This document shows, piece after piece, positions 15,406-22,864 of a stretch of DNA of 31,712 nt. The notes under the pieces were generated by a model that was not told the origin of the DNA, searched no databases, and worked only from the letters and a program-made list of their open reading frames with translations. Numbering within the stretch: position 1 is the stretch's first letter; the number at the start of each line of letters is the position of its first letter. The DNA is taken from the NCBI GenBank assembly GCA_030631415.1, contig DAOVLE010000030.1, positions 1-31,712 of the forward strand. Direction: 5' to 3'. The stretch is from JAAEQG01 sp023133475. Its GTDB lineage: Bacteria; Planctomycetota; Phycisphaerae; UBA1845. Made by a program: the position numbers and the translations under genes.

Positions 15406-15656
15406 CAGGGTTAGTGCGAGTGGTCGCTAACTTTATGTGAATCAAAAGCCTGTGGACCCCGCAAGGGTTGCCGAGAATCTTTGCGACTGAATGTGGGTCC
15501 AGAGGGCGGTGTATGCAAGAATATGGATGAGACCTACCTGTCCCGATGTAGGGGCGGTGTTTACTGTTGTTATCTCATAGAGCGGGATTGGGCAGTCTGG
15601 CTTGAATCGGCAGGGTTAGTTGTGTTCAGGGCACTGTTCCAGTAACGGTCTTTTTG
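15406..15656 (+). ncRNA. Candidate structured non-coding RNA or rny leader
   Basis: About 250 nt between a strong promoter and a terminator-like hairpin, without a plausible gene. Foldable parts are as follows. GTTA-GCGA/TCGC-TAAC forms a hairpin with a 2-nt bulge (15410-15431). TGGACCC (15453-15459) pairs with GGGTCCA (15495-15501) and encloses CGCAAGG/CTTTGCG (15460-15485). CCTAC/GTAGG forms a further hairpin (15533-15552). The size is near that of 6S-like RNAs, but I cannot assign it to any known family, and no tmRNA, SRP or RNase P core motif was recognised. It may instead be the 5' leader of rny. Confidence 0.45.
15632..15655 (+). terminator. Weak rho-independent terminator candidate
   Basis: ACTGTT and AACGGT can pair (one U-G wobble) around a 5-nt loop, followed by C and five T. 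The stem is short, so termination may be partial. Confidence 0.4.
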
Positions 15657-15808
15657 CGCGTGGGTATATGGCGCGCAGGCTTCTTACCCTTATTCTTTTT
15701 CAGCATCGTTTGTGTCGTTCGCCGATGTGCTGTGTCGCAGGCGCTATGTCCGATAACAGGGTTAGTGCACGTGTCGCGGGAAGCTGGTGAGCGTTTTCGA
15801 TACACTTG

Positions 15809-15814
15809 TATAAT
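15809..15814 (+). promoter_or_regulatory. Consensus -10 hexamer just upstream of rny
   Basis: A perfect TATAAT whose predicted start site (around 15821) lies only about 8 nt before the rny ATG. No good -35 is visible at 16-18 nt and no ribosome site precedes the ATG, so a near-leaderless mRNA is possible. Confidence 0.4.
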
Positions 15815-15828
15815 TGTGAGTATGCGCC

Positions 15829-17409
15829 ATGCAAACAGCGTTATTGCTTGGGGTGACTGACGGATGGATTCCTGCTATCGCCGCGTTTTTCGTCGGCGGT
15901 GTGCTGGCTTTCGTCGTCGTGGCCATCATCAACAAATCGAAACAAACCTCTCTAAAACAGACGATGGATACCGCCCTGGAAGAAGCCCGCAGGACCGGGG
16001 AGAACATCGTCAGAACTGCCGAAGTTGAAGCCAAGGCTGAGTATCTTCAGCGACTGGAACAATTCAACAAGGAAACCGCCGAAACGCGGGCCCAGTCGAA
16101 AGAGGCGGAGAAGCGTCTCGACAAACGCGAGGACAACCTCGAAAAGAAGCTCGACACTCTTAGCGTCAAGGAAAAGAAAATTGATCAGGCGGAGGCGAAA
16201 TTGGCGGAGCAAACCCGCAAGCTGGCCGTCAAGGAAAAAGAGATCAATGCCACTCTGGAACGACAGCGCGAAACGCTGACTAAAATCTCCGGTATGTCCA
16301 CCGAAGAAGCCAAAGAGCTTCTCCTGTCCAGTTTGGAGTCGGAAGTGGAACATGAGGCGGCGACCTTGGTGGATCGTCTTATGACCGAGGCGAAAGACAG
16401 TGCTAATGCCAAGGCTCGCGATGTCATCCTGACCGCCATTCAGCGCTATGCCGCGGAGCACACCTGTGACAGCACGGTCTCCACGGTGGACATTCCCTCC
16501 GACGACATGAAGGGACGGGTGATCGGGCGCGAGGGGCGCAACATCCGGTCATTCGAGAAAGCCACCGGAGTGGACGTTATCGTGGATGATACGCCCGGGG
16601 TGGTGGTGGTCAGCGCGTTTGACCCTGTTCGGCGTGAGGTCGCTCGCCAGTCGCTCGAACGTCTGATTCAGGACGGGCGTATCCATCCTGCCCGGATCGA
16701 GGAGCTGGTGGAGGACACGCGGAAGGAAATCGAGCGTGAGATTATTGAGACCGGCAAGAAGGCCGCGGTGGAAGCCAATGTCAGCGGCCTGCACCGCAAA
16801 CAGATTGATTTGCTGGGGCGTTTGAAGTACCGCACCAGTTATGGGCAAAACGTCCTGCAGCATAGTATTGAGGTGGCGTATCTGTGCCAGATCATGGCGG
16901 CGGAGCTTGGTCTGGACGGGCGTCTGGCTCGTCGGTGCGGTTTGCTGCACGATATTGGCAAGGCGGTGGATCACGAGGTCGAGGGTGGGCATCCACAGAT
17001 CGGGGCGGATATCTGCAAACGCTTCAACGAGCGCCCCGAGGTGCTTAATGCAATTGCCGGGCATCACGGTGACGTTGACCCGATCAGCCCTTATTGCGTT
17101 TTGGCGATGGCTGCCGATGCTATCAGTGCCTCACGCCCCGGTAGCCGGCGCGAGTCGCTCGAACGGTATGTCCAAAGGCTACAGCAGATGGAGGAGATCG
17201 CCACCAGTTGCAACGGTGTGCGACAAGCTTATGCCATCCAGGCCGGTCGGGAACTACGGGTCATGGTTGACTGCAATCGCGTGAGCGATGCCCAGGCCAG
17301 CAAGATCGCCCGGGACATTGCCAAGCAGGTGGAGGAGGCGATCACTTATCCGGGCGAGGTCAAAGTGACCGTGCTCCGCGAGTTGCGAGTGGTGGAAATC
17401 GCACGCTAG
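15829..17409 (+). CDS. rny: Ribonuclease Y
   Basis: Membrane-bound endoribonuclease (526 aa, the family's usual length) that starts bulk mRNA decay. There is one N-terminal membrane helix (residues ~14-35) and a long charged coiled coil (~45-200, for example KEAEKRLDKREDNLEKKLD). The KH RNA-binding domain has GRVIGREGRNIR at 229-240. The HD phosphohydrolase domain has H345, H374-D375 (LLHDIGK) and D430 (MAADAIS). The C-terminal RNase Y region is complete. ymdB follows after 35 nt on the same strand, an arrangement also known from other bacteria. A TATAAT box lies immediately upstream, and the 420-nt structured region before it may regulate expression. Confidence 0.97.
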   Translation: MQTALLLGVTDGWIPAIAAFFVGGVLAFVVVAIINKSKQTSLKQTMDTALEEARRTGENIVRTAEVEAKAEYLQRLEQFNKETAETRAQSKEAEKRLDKREDNLEKKLDTLSVKEKKIDQAEAKLAEQTRKLAVKEKEINATLERQRETLTKISGMSTEEAKELLLSSLESEVEHEAATLVDRLMTEAKDSANAKARDVILTAIQRYAAEHTCDSTVSTVDIPSDDMKGRVIGREGRNIRSFEKATGVDVIVDDTPGVVVVSAFDPVRREVARQSLERLIQDGRIHPARIEELVEDTRKEIEREIIETGKKAAVEANVSGLHRKQIDLLGRLKYRTSYGQNVLQHSIEVAYLCQIMAAELGLDGRLARRCGLLHDIGKAVDHEVEGGHPQIGADICKRFNERPEVLNAIAGHHGDVDPISPYCVLAMAADAISASRPGSRRESLERYVQRLQQMEEIATSCNGVRQAYAIQAGRELRVMVDCNRVSDAQASKIARDIAKQVEEAITYPGEVKVTVLRELRVVEIAR

Positions 17410-17444
17410 CATGGTGAAGTGCGGATTGGGAGATTGGTGGCAAC

Positions 17445-18242
17445 ATGTTGGTAAAGCTGCTTTGTGTGGGTGACGTGGTAGGCGCTCCAGGTCGGCGAAT
17501 GCTGACCGAGACACTCCCCAAGCTGACCGCCGAACGGGGCATCGACTGCGTAATCGCCAACGTGGAGAACGCTGCCAACGGTTCGGGCTTGACGCCCGGG
17601 TTGTTCGCCAAGTTTGCCGAGGGCGGGGTCCACCTGATGACCATGGGAGACCATGTCTATCGGCGGCGTGACATCATCCCCACACTGGAGCGTTCAGGCT
17701 GTATCGTGAAGCCGGCCAACATGCCTCTGGGTGCACCGGGGCATGAGGTAGCCATTTACCAGACATCAAAGGGTCACAAAGTGGCGGTGCTCTCTCTGCT
17801 GGGTCGCATGTATATGAACGTCCATGCGGACAGCCCCTTCAACGCAATTGATCGTGCACTCAGCACGCTTGACCGGGACGTGAACATCGTGGTGGTGGAC
17901 ATGCACGCCGAAGCCACCAGCGAAAAGATTGCCATGGGATGGCATCTTGACGGGCGAGTCAGCGTGCTGTTCGGCACTCATACTCACGTCGCCACCGCGG
18001 ACGAAACCATTCTCCCGGGCGGCATGGGCTACATTACCGACGTGGGCATGACCGGGCCTCACGATTCCGTTTTGGGCCGCTCGAAGGAAAACGTGCTCAG
18101 TGCCATGATCAGCGCGGTTCCGAGCCCGTTCAGCGTCGCCACCGACGACGTACGGGTGAGCGGTATCATCGTCGAGGTCAGCTCTGATACCGGGCACTGC
18201 ACCGCAATCGAGCGAATCTGCATTCGAGCAGGCGACCTCTAA
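17445..18242 (+). CDS. ymdB: YmdB-family metallophosphoesterase
   Basis: Protein of 265 residues belonging to the TIGR00282/YmdB family of dinuclear-metal phosphodiesterases, shown in Bacillus to hydrolyse 2',3'-cyclic nucleotides and to influence biofilm and motility decisions. Metal-ligand motifs in order: GDVVG (D10), NVEN (E41, N42), GDH (69-70), DMHAEATSEK (H154) and GTHTHV (H179, H181). The third motif has Asp where GNH is usual in Bacillus, a substitution that need not abolish activity. It lies 35 nt after rny, suggesting cotranscription and a shared role in RNA metabolism. The stop codon TAA is also the first three bases of a family E repeat (TAACCCGGATTTCTCAC). Confidence 0.93.
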   Translation: MLVKLLCVGDVVGAPGRRMLTETLPKLTAERGIDCVIANVENAANGSGLTPGLFAKFAEGGVHLMTMGDHVYRRRDIIPTLERSGCIVKPANMPLGAPGHEVAIYQTSKGHKVAVLSLLGRMYMNVHADSPFNAIDRALSTLDRDVNIVVVDMHAEATSEKIAMGWHLDGRVSVLFGTHTHVATADETILPGGMGYITDVGMTGPHDSVLGRSKENVLSAMISAVPSPFSVATDDVRVSGIIVEVSSDTGHCTAIERICIRAGDL

Positions 18243-18371
18243 CCCGGATTTCTCACGGCAGAGAGCCTGGTGAGGCCTTCGGCTGTGCTCAATGCCGTTG
18301 ACTTGAGTGGGTGCTCTGGGGAACACGAATCGCGTCAGGATTCGCGTCCCCCACCGCTAAAGCGGTGGGCC
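18240..18371. repeat. Family E half-element followed by family C half-element
   Basis: TAACCCGGATTTCTCACGGC (from 18240, sharing the ymdB stop) is one end of a family E repeat. From about 18314 to 18371 lies a family C half: GGGGAACACGAAT, spacer, ATTCGCGTCCCCCACCGC and the hairpin CCACCGCTAAAGCGGTGG. Confidence 0.8.
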
Positions 18372-18389
18372 GCTACACTTGGCGCGCAT

Positions 18390-18426
18390 AAAAAGCGGCA
18401 GGAAGAACAGGTGTTCCTCCTGCCGC
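18390..18426 (-). terminator. Strong rho-independent terminator of the 94-aa gene
   Basis: The arm GCGGCAGGA-A-GAAC (from 18395) pairs with GTTC-C-TCCTGCCGC (to 18426) around a 4-nt loop. It is followed on the minus strand by a T-tract (18394-18390). It lies about 50 bp after the stop of the minus-strand gene. Confidence 0.88.
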
Positions 18427-18476
18427 CGGTCTGGGCTTCGCAATAGTGCGGGGTGCAAGCACCCCGTCACCAGCTT

Positions 18477-18761
18477 TTAGAAGTTGACCTTGATGTCATA
18501 GTTCGACGACAGCAAGCGGGCCTTGGTCAGCGGGATATAGGGATCGTCGCTGATCTTGGTGACGAACATCGGCGAGAAGCCGACCATGTTAATGACGGGC
18601 GAACGCCCGGAGACAACACCATCCTCCGGGATGCGCAGCAGATGCCCGCTCCAGTTGCACACGTAGGTGCCCGGTTCGTGGATGTTATCCCACGGAATCG
18701 TGGTCGCCGGGAAACCGGTGGTGTTGTAGTTCTGAGTGTTCTGCGTTGTTTGGGTGCTCAT
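18477..18761 (-). CDS. Hypothetical 94-aa protein, probably well expressed
   Basis: A small soluble protein with a Thr/Gln/Asn-rich N-terminus (MSTQTTQNTQNYNTTGFPAT) and a core reading PGTYVCNWSGHLLRIPEDG, then SPMFVTKISDDPYIPLTKAR. I do not recognise the family. Strong expression is suggested by an AAGGAGG Shine-Dalgarno 5 nt before the ATG, a promoter candidate at 18813-18841 and a strong terminator, which together make a compact single-gene unit. It is the only minus-strand gene between rny and the end of the housekeeping cluster. A single Cys and no signal peptide or membrane helix are seen. Confidence 0.8.
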   Translation of the reverse strand: MSTQTTQNTQNYNTTGFPATTIPWDNIHEPGTYVCNWSGHLLRIPEDGVVSGRSPVINMVGFSPMFVTKISDDPYIPLTKARLLSSNYDIKVNF

Positions 18762-18812
18762 AACGGTCCTCCTTTAAGGAACAAACTGAGCCGGAAAAAA
18801 AACACACAACGA

Positions 18813-18841
18813 ATTAACGTTCTGATACATTGCCTGTTCAA
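18813..18841 (-). promoter_or_regulatory. Promoter candidate for the 94-aa gene
   Basis: On the minus strand, TTGAAC (18841-18836) and GTTAAT (18818-18813) are 17 nt apart, about 50 nt upstream of the ATG. The intervening leader includes a run of eight T. Confidence 0.45.
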
Positions 18842-18958
18842 ATTGTGGTCAATACCCTTACTCGACCAGCCATGCATCATCTATCGGTAATGCTCCAAGC
18901 GAACTGAAATGATCCCGCGAAAACTTTTTAGCCGCCTCAATAGAGAATTGAGAACGAC

Positions 18959-19390
18959 GGGTGGCCCATCGCTTTAGCGGTGGGGGACACGAATGTCTGA
19001 CACGATCGCAGCGCTTAGCCCGGATAATTCATGAACGCAGAGACGCAGAGACGCAGAGAAGAATGGAGAATGGAGAAAATGGAAAATTGAAAATGAAAAA
19101 TGGAAAATGAGGGGATGGGAAACATTATCGTTGGGCATACTCCCTTTTTCTCTTCTCTGCGTTCTCTGCGTCTCTGCGTTCATTAAAAATGCGGGTTAGC
19201 GGCGACAAGTCCACAGCGTTTAGCGGCTCCCCAACGGGGAGCCCTCGTAGGTCGGGTCCGCAGACCCGACATCCCCCGGCGGTGCCGTTGGGAATCCCGA
19301 ACGTCGGGTCTGCGGGCCCGACCTGCAAACGGAGGGTGGGGCACCCATGCGGAAATTCGCGTCCCCCACCGCTAAAGCGATGGGCCACCC
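18959..19390. repeat. Family C element split by nested E and H repeats
   Basis: The left end, GGGTGGCCCATCGCTTTAGC then GGTGGGGGACACGAAT, and the right end, ATTCGCGTCCCCCACCGC then AAAGCGATGGGCCACCC, are inverted halves of one family C unit. Both share the diagnostic ATCGC variant. Between them lie a family E element (19014-19200) and a multi-hairpin stretch (about 19220-19320) with GGTCGGGTCCGCAGACCCGA and GTCGGGTCTGCGGGCCCGAC. This composite makes up most of the 740-bp gene-free gap 18762-19501. Confidence 0.75.
19014..19200. repeat. Family E element (CGCAGAGA type) with GAATGGAGAA core
   Basis: Long inverted repeats of ACGCAGAGACGCAGAGA type at both ends, bounded by TTAGCCCGG and GCGGGTTAGC. 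They surround a purine-rich segment (19060-19110) of GAATGG and GAAAATG units. Confidence 0.85.
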
Positions 19391-19501
19391 GTCTTGTTGC
19401 CTTGTTGCCTGCTGCCTTCCCAAACCGGGGTTAGATGCGATTGCTCTGAGGGATTCTCACCAGTCCCGGAATTGAGTAGAATTTGCCTTGGGAGTAATGC
19501 G

Positions 19502-20338
19502 ATGATCGAGATTCCCGTCTCACAACTGTTCTGCGTGGTGCTTGCCACCGTGGTTCTCAGTGTTGCCACCACCGGGGCGACGCTTCGAGTGCGTTACCAG
19601 GAAAAGGGGGTCGGCAAAGTCGTGCCGTCCCTGACCGCCCTGGCGGTGGCGTTGAACATTGCCGCCCTTCTCTGGCGGGCGTTGGACGTATCCGACGCTC
19701 GGCACATTCTGGCCAACCGCTTCGACGTTAATCTGCTGTTCGCCACACTGGTGATCGCGGTGTCGTTCCACAGCCAACTGCGCCCGGCGATTCGCGGGTT
19801 GGACACGTTCCTGCTGCCGATAGCGCTGTTCGTGCAGGTTTTCTCGTTTCTGTCCATCAGAAAACCGCAACTTCCCGGCAACATTCATTCGTGGTTTGTG
19901 CTTCACCAGGTCTCGTTTACGATCGGGATGACGTTACTGATGTGCGGTGGTGTGGCTGGTGGGGCTTATTTGCTGCTCAACCGCGTTCTGCGCAGCAAAC
20001 GCCCGTCCTCGCTGTTGTGGCGTTTGGCACCGCTGGAATCGTGGGAACGGTGGGGGCGTTGGAGTCTGCTGCTGGGTTTTTTGTGCATCACGTTCGGCAT
20101 GTTGACGGGGATTTGCCAGGCGAGCCGCTCATCTTCGACCACCTCGCGTGACTGGTTTGCCGATAAGTTCATTATCGGGTGCATCGTGGTGTGGATTCTG
20201 TATGCGGTTGGGATAGTCGCCAGTTGGGTTGTCCCGCGTTTTCGTGGGCGGCGTTCCGCCATCCTCGCTGTTGCCGGTGGTGTGGTGTTGGTGGTGGTTT
20301 TCCTGGTGGTCGAGCAGCTTTCGGGGGTGCACCGATGA
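19502..20338 (+). CDS. HemX/CcsA-like cytochrome c assembly membrane protein
   Basis: A 278-residue, eight-helix-type membrane protein of the CcsA/CcmC/HemX superfamily. Helices are evident at residues ~8-28, ~42-60, ~73-90, ~100-117, ~130-155, ~185-205, ~220-240 and ~250-270. The conserved-looking histidine in SWFVLHQVSFTIG fits the family's heme-handling helix pair, but the full WWD signature of CcsA is not apparent. A HemX-like role beside hemA, affecting glutamyl-tRNA reductase level or heme handling, is therefore as likely as direct cytochrome c assembly. GGGAG lies 7 nt before the ATG at 19502. The stop overlaps the hemA start as ATGA, so expression is coupled to hemA. Confidence 0.78.
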   Translation: MIEIPVSQLFCVVLATVVLSVATTGATLRVRYQEKGVGKVVPSLTALAVALNIAALLWRALDVSDARHILANRFDVNLLFATLVIAVSFHSQLRPAIRGLDTFLLPIALFVQVFSFLSIRKPQLPGNIHSWFVLHQVSFTIGMTLLMCGGVAGGAYLLLNRVLRSKRPSSLLWRLAPLESWERWGRWSLLLGFLCITFGMLTGICQASRSSSTTSRDWFADKFIIGCIVVWILYAVGIVASWVVPRFRGRRSAILAVAGGVVLVVVFLVVEQLSGVHR

Positions 20339-21612
20339 TAATCGCCGTCGTCGGCTGCAATCATCGCACTGCCCCGGTCCATGTGCGCGAGCGGTTGGCG
20401 TTTGACGACGAGCAGGCCGCCGAAGCCCTGGGCCTCTTCACCACCCAATACCCCGATTCCGAGGCGGTCATCCTCTCGACGTGCAATCGCACCGAGCTTT
20501 ACATGACCCGCCCACGTCATGGGTCGCCGGGTCTGACAGAGGCTGTGCGATGGCTCGCCGAGCAGAGGCAACTTGCACCTGAAGACATCTCCGCCCACCT
20601 CTACCATCATGAGCAGAGTGAGGCTGTCGAGCACCTCTTTCGTGTGGTCTCCAGCCTGGACTCGATGGTGATTGGAGAATCTCAGATTCTCAACCAGTCC
20701 AAGCGGGCGCTGGCGGTGGCAGATCGCCGGCGTGCTTCGGGCTCGGTGCTCCACGGTTTGTTCACCAATGCCTTCGCGGTGGCCAAGGAGGTCCACGCCA
20801 CCACCGCCATCGGGCAGGGGCACTTGAGTGTTGGCAGTGTGGCTTTGGACTTTGCCGGTCGGGTTTTCTCCCACTTCGACGACAAAACCGTGCTGATGAT
20901 CGGTGCCGGCGAGATGGGCGAGTTGACCTTGAGGCATCTGCTCACCAAAAACCCCCGGCAAGTTTGGGTGACCAACCGCACGTTTGCTCGGGCTGAGGAA
21001 CTCGCCAAAAACCTCGGTGCCCAGGCCAAGGCATTCGAGCGGATGGAGGAGTTGGTGGCAGCCTCGGATATCGTGATTGCTTCCACCGCCTCACCTGAGC
21101 CTCTGCTTACCGTGGAAAAGCTCAAGCACGTCCCTGCCCACCGCAAGTTTCGCCCGTTACTGCTGATCGACCTGGGAATCCCGCGGAACATCGACCCCGA
21201 GCTTGGCAAGTTGGAAAACTTCTACGTTTACGACATTGACGACTTGCAGCGTATCACCGACGAGCACTGGGAGGAACGGCAGGCCGGTGTGATCCAGGGT
21301 GAGCGTCTGATCCAGGCGCGGGTCGTCGATTTTTTTCAGGATCGTGCCCGTCGTGAGGCCGGCCCCACTATCACCGCGCTCCGCAAACGCCTGCACGAGA
21401 TCATGGAACACGAGTGCGAGTGGGCAATGCCGAAACTCAAAACCGTCGACCAGGCTGACCGAAAGCTAATCGAGCAGATGATGCACCGGACGGTCCACAA
21501 GATTCTGCATATGCCGACCAAGGTGCTCAACGGTCGGGCCGCCGAGGGCAAGGCCCAGATATATGCTGATGCCCTCAAGCAGCTCTTCGATCTGCCCGAC
21601 GAAATGCTGTAG
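20335..21612 (+). CDS. hemA: Glutamyl-tRNA reductase
   Basis: First committed step of C5-pathway tetrapyrrole synthesis: NADPH-dependent reduction of glutamyl-tRNA to glutamate-1-semialdehyde. The protein has 425 residues. Motifs are CNHRTAPV (8-15), STCNRTELY with catalytic C50, GESQILNQ (114-121) and the nucleotide-binding GAGEMGEL (190-197). The helical dimerisation domain is at the C-terminus (from about residue 320). The ATG at 20335 overlaps the stop of the HemX-like gene; the longer frame back to 20179 is spurious. The stop TAG is also the start of a family D hairpin with a T-tract, which would terminate transcription, so cdsA probably has its own promoter or depends on read-through. 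Confidence 0.97.
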   Translation: MIIAVVGCNHRTAPVHVRERLAFDDEQAAEALGLFTTQYPDSEAVILSTCNRTELYMTRPRHGSPGLTEAVRWLAEQRQLAPEDISAHLYHHEQSEAVEHLFRVVSSLDSMVIGESQILNQSKRALAVADRRRASGSVLHGLFTNAFAVAKEVHATTAIGQGHLSVGSVALDFAGRVFSHFDDKTVLMIGAGEMGELTLRHLLTKNPRQVWVTNRTFARAEELAKNLGAQAKAFERMEELVAASDIVIASTASPEPLLTVEKLKHVPAHRKFRPLLLIDLGIPRNIDPELGKLENFYVYDIDDLQRITDEHWEERQAGVIQGERLIQARVVDFFQDRARREAGPTITALRKRLHEIMEHECEWAMPKLKTVDQADRKLIEQMMHRTVHKILHMPTKVLNGRAAEGKAQIYADALKQLFDLPDEML

Positions 21613-21634
21613 GGCGGGTTTCACCCGCCTTTTT
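21613..21634 (+). terminator. Rho-independent terminator of hemA within a family D repeat
   Basis: GGCGGGT-TTC-ACCCGCC followed by TTTTT, beginning one base after the hemA stop. It is the left half of a longer family D palindrome that closes with GGCGGGTGGAACCCGCCCTA at about 21647-21665. Confidence 0.85.
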
Positions 21635-21778
21635 GGCATGGCGTGGCGGGTGGAACCCGCCCTACAGGAATTGGTGGTTCATTGGACACTTGCCGATACG
21701 GTGGTTATGGTTCCCCCGTGGTCCGGGCTGAACTCTGCCTCGGGCTCCGACCAGACATGACCCGGTGGAGTTACTGCG

Positions 21779-22774
21779 ATGTTCAACCGCCTCGCTTACG
21801 GCGCGGTGGCGATTCTGGCCATCTTTACGGTGTTCCTCTTCGACGCTTTGATCAGCGACACCACCAAGACGGGGATTCTGTGCGATCTGGCTCGCAAGGG
21901 CAGTCTGATCCCGATCCTCTTTGCGATTCTGTCGTTTGGCGGTGCGGTGGAGTTGGCCCGCCTGATGAAGTCTGCCGGGCTTAAGCCTCTGGTTCCTTGG
22001 GCGGTGTGTGGTAGCGTGGTCTTGATGCTCAGCCCATGGCTGGTGGGCGGGATTCTTACCCCGCGTTACCCCATGGACTTCTCAGGTCCGCAGTGGCAGT
22101 TATCCATGATGATGTTGCTGTTGGGCGGGGCGGTGTTGGCTGTTCTGCCGCGGCGTGATCTTGGCGGGGCACTTAACGATGTGGCTGCCACCTGGGCGAT
22201 CATGATCTACGCGGGCTTTCTGCCGTCCTTTGCCCTGCAACTGCGTTGTCACGATTTTTTGCACGGCCCAGATGGCGTGTGGCTGCTGCTGATCGTCCTG
22301 ACTGTCATCAAGGTTTCGGATATCGGAGCGTTTTTCATCGGCTCCGCCATCGGGAGGCACAAACTGATCCCGTGGATCAGCCCGAAGAAATCGGTCGAGG
22401 GGGCTTTGGGGGGTATTTTCTCCAGCATTGCAGTGTCACTTTTGTTCTGGTTTGCTTTCGATTGGTTCAGCCCGGAGCTTAATCTCTCCGTCCCTGGCGG
22501 CCGGGAGGGCGGCGAAGTCGTTCCGCTGATGCACACCATGACGCAGCTTTTCCATTCCCTCACTATATCGCAAGTTATTATTTTCGGGGCAGTTATGTCA
22601 ATCTCAGGCCAGCTTGGAGACCTGCTTGAATCGGTGTTCAAGCGCTCCGCCGGTGCGAAGGACTCAGCCAAGCTCCTGCCCGCCTTCGGCGGGGTTCTGG
22701 ACATTATTGATAGTCCTGTGTTAGCCTGTCCGGTGGCGTGGTTTCTGCTGACATGTTTGTGGCCGGTGGTGTAG
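21779..22774 (+). CDS. cdsA: Phosphatidate cytidylyltransferase
   Basis: Integral membrane enzyme (331 aa) that makes CDP-diacylglycerol from CTP and phosphatidate for phospholipid synthesis. It has eight or more hydrophobic segments, including VAILAIFTVFLFDALI near the N-terminus and PVLACPVAWFLLTCLW at the end. The C-terminal signature region reads SGQLGDLLESVFKRSAGAKD, then LLPAFGGVLDIIDS. This keeps K-R and K-D of the CDP-DG synthetase signature, but has FGG and DIIDS where HGG and DRxDS are usual. GGTGGAG lies 8 nt before the ATG. It follows the hemA terminator and precedes phoH on the same strand by 90 nt. Confidence 0.92.
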   Translation: MFNRLAYGAVAILAIFTVFLFDALISDTTKTGILCDLARKGSLIPILFAILSFGGAVELARLMKSAGLKPLVPWAVCGSVVLMLSPWLVGGILTPRYPMDFSGPQWQLSMMMLLLGGAVLAVLPRRDLGGALNDVAATWAIMIYAGFLPSFALQLRCHDFLHGPDGVWLLLIVLTVIKVSDIGAFFIGSAIGRHKLIPWISPKKSVEGALGGIFSSIAVSLLFWFAFDWFSPELNLSVPGGREGGEVVPLMHTMTQLFHSLTISQVIIFGAVMSISGQLGDLLESVFKRSAGAKDSAKLLPAFGGVLDIIDSPVLACPVAWFLLTCLWPVV

Positions 22775-22864
22775 AATATAGGTAGTAGTAGATGAAGGCG
22801 CAGATCCTCTGCGAGGGATTGGCGCAATCGGGGGGAAGGTTTCAAGAGGAGTTCACGCGGCGCG

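Noticed and set aside
15406..15656. tmRNA, SRP RNA or RNase P RNA
   Set aside because: None of the conserved core motifs or a tRNA-like 3' end was seen, so only a generic ncRNA candidate is reported.
15654..15860. A 68-codon frame overlapping the rny start
   Set aside because: It has a biased composition with many Cys and Val, overlaps the promoter and the rny N-terminus, and has no ribosome site or family pattern.
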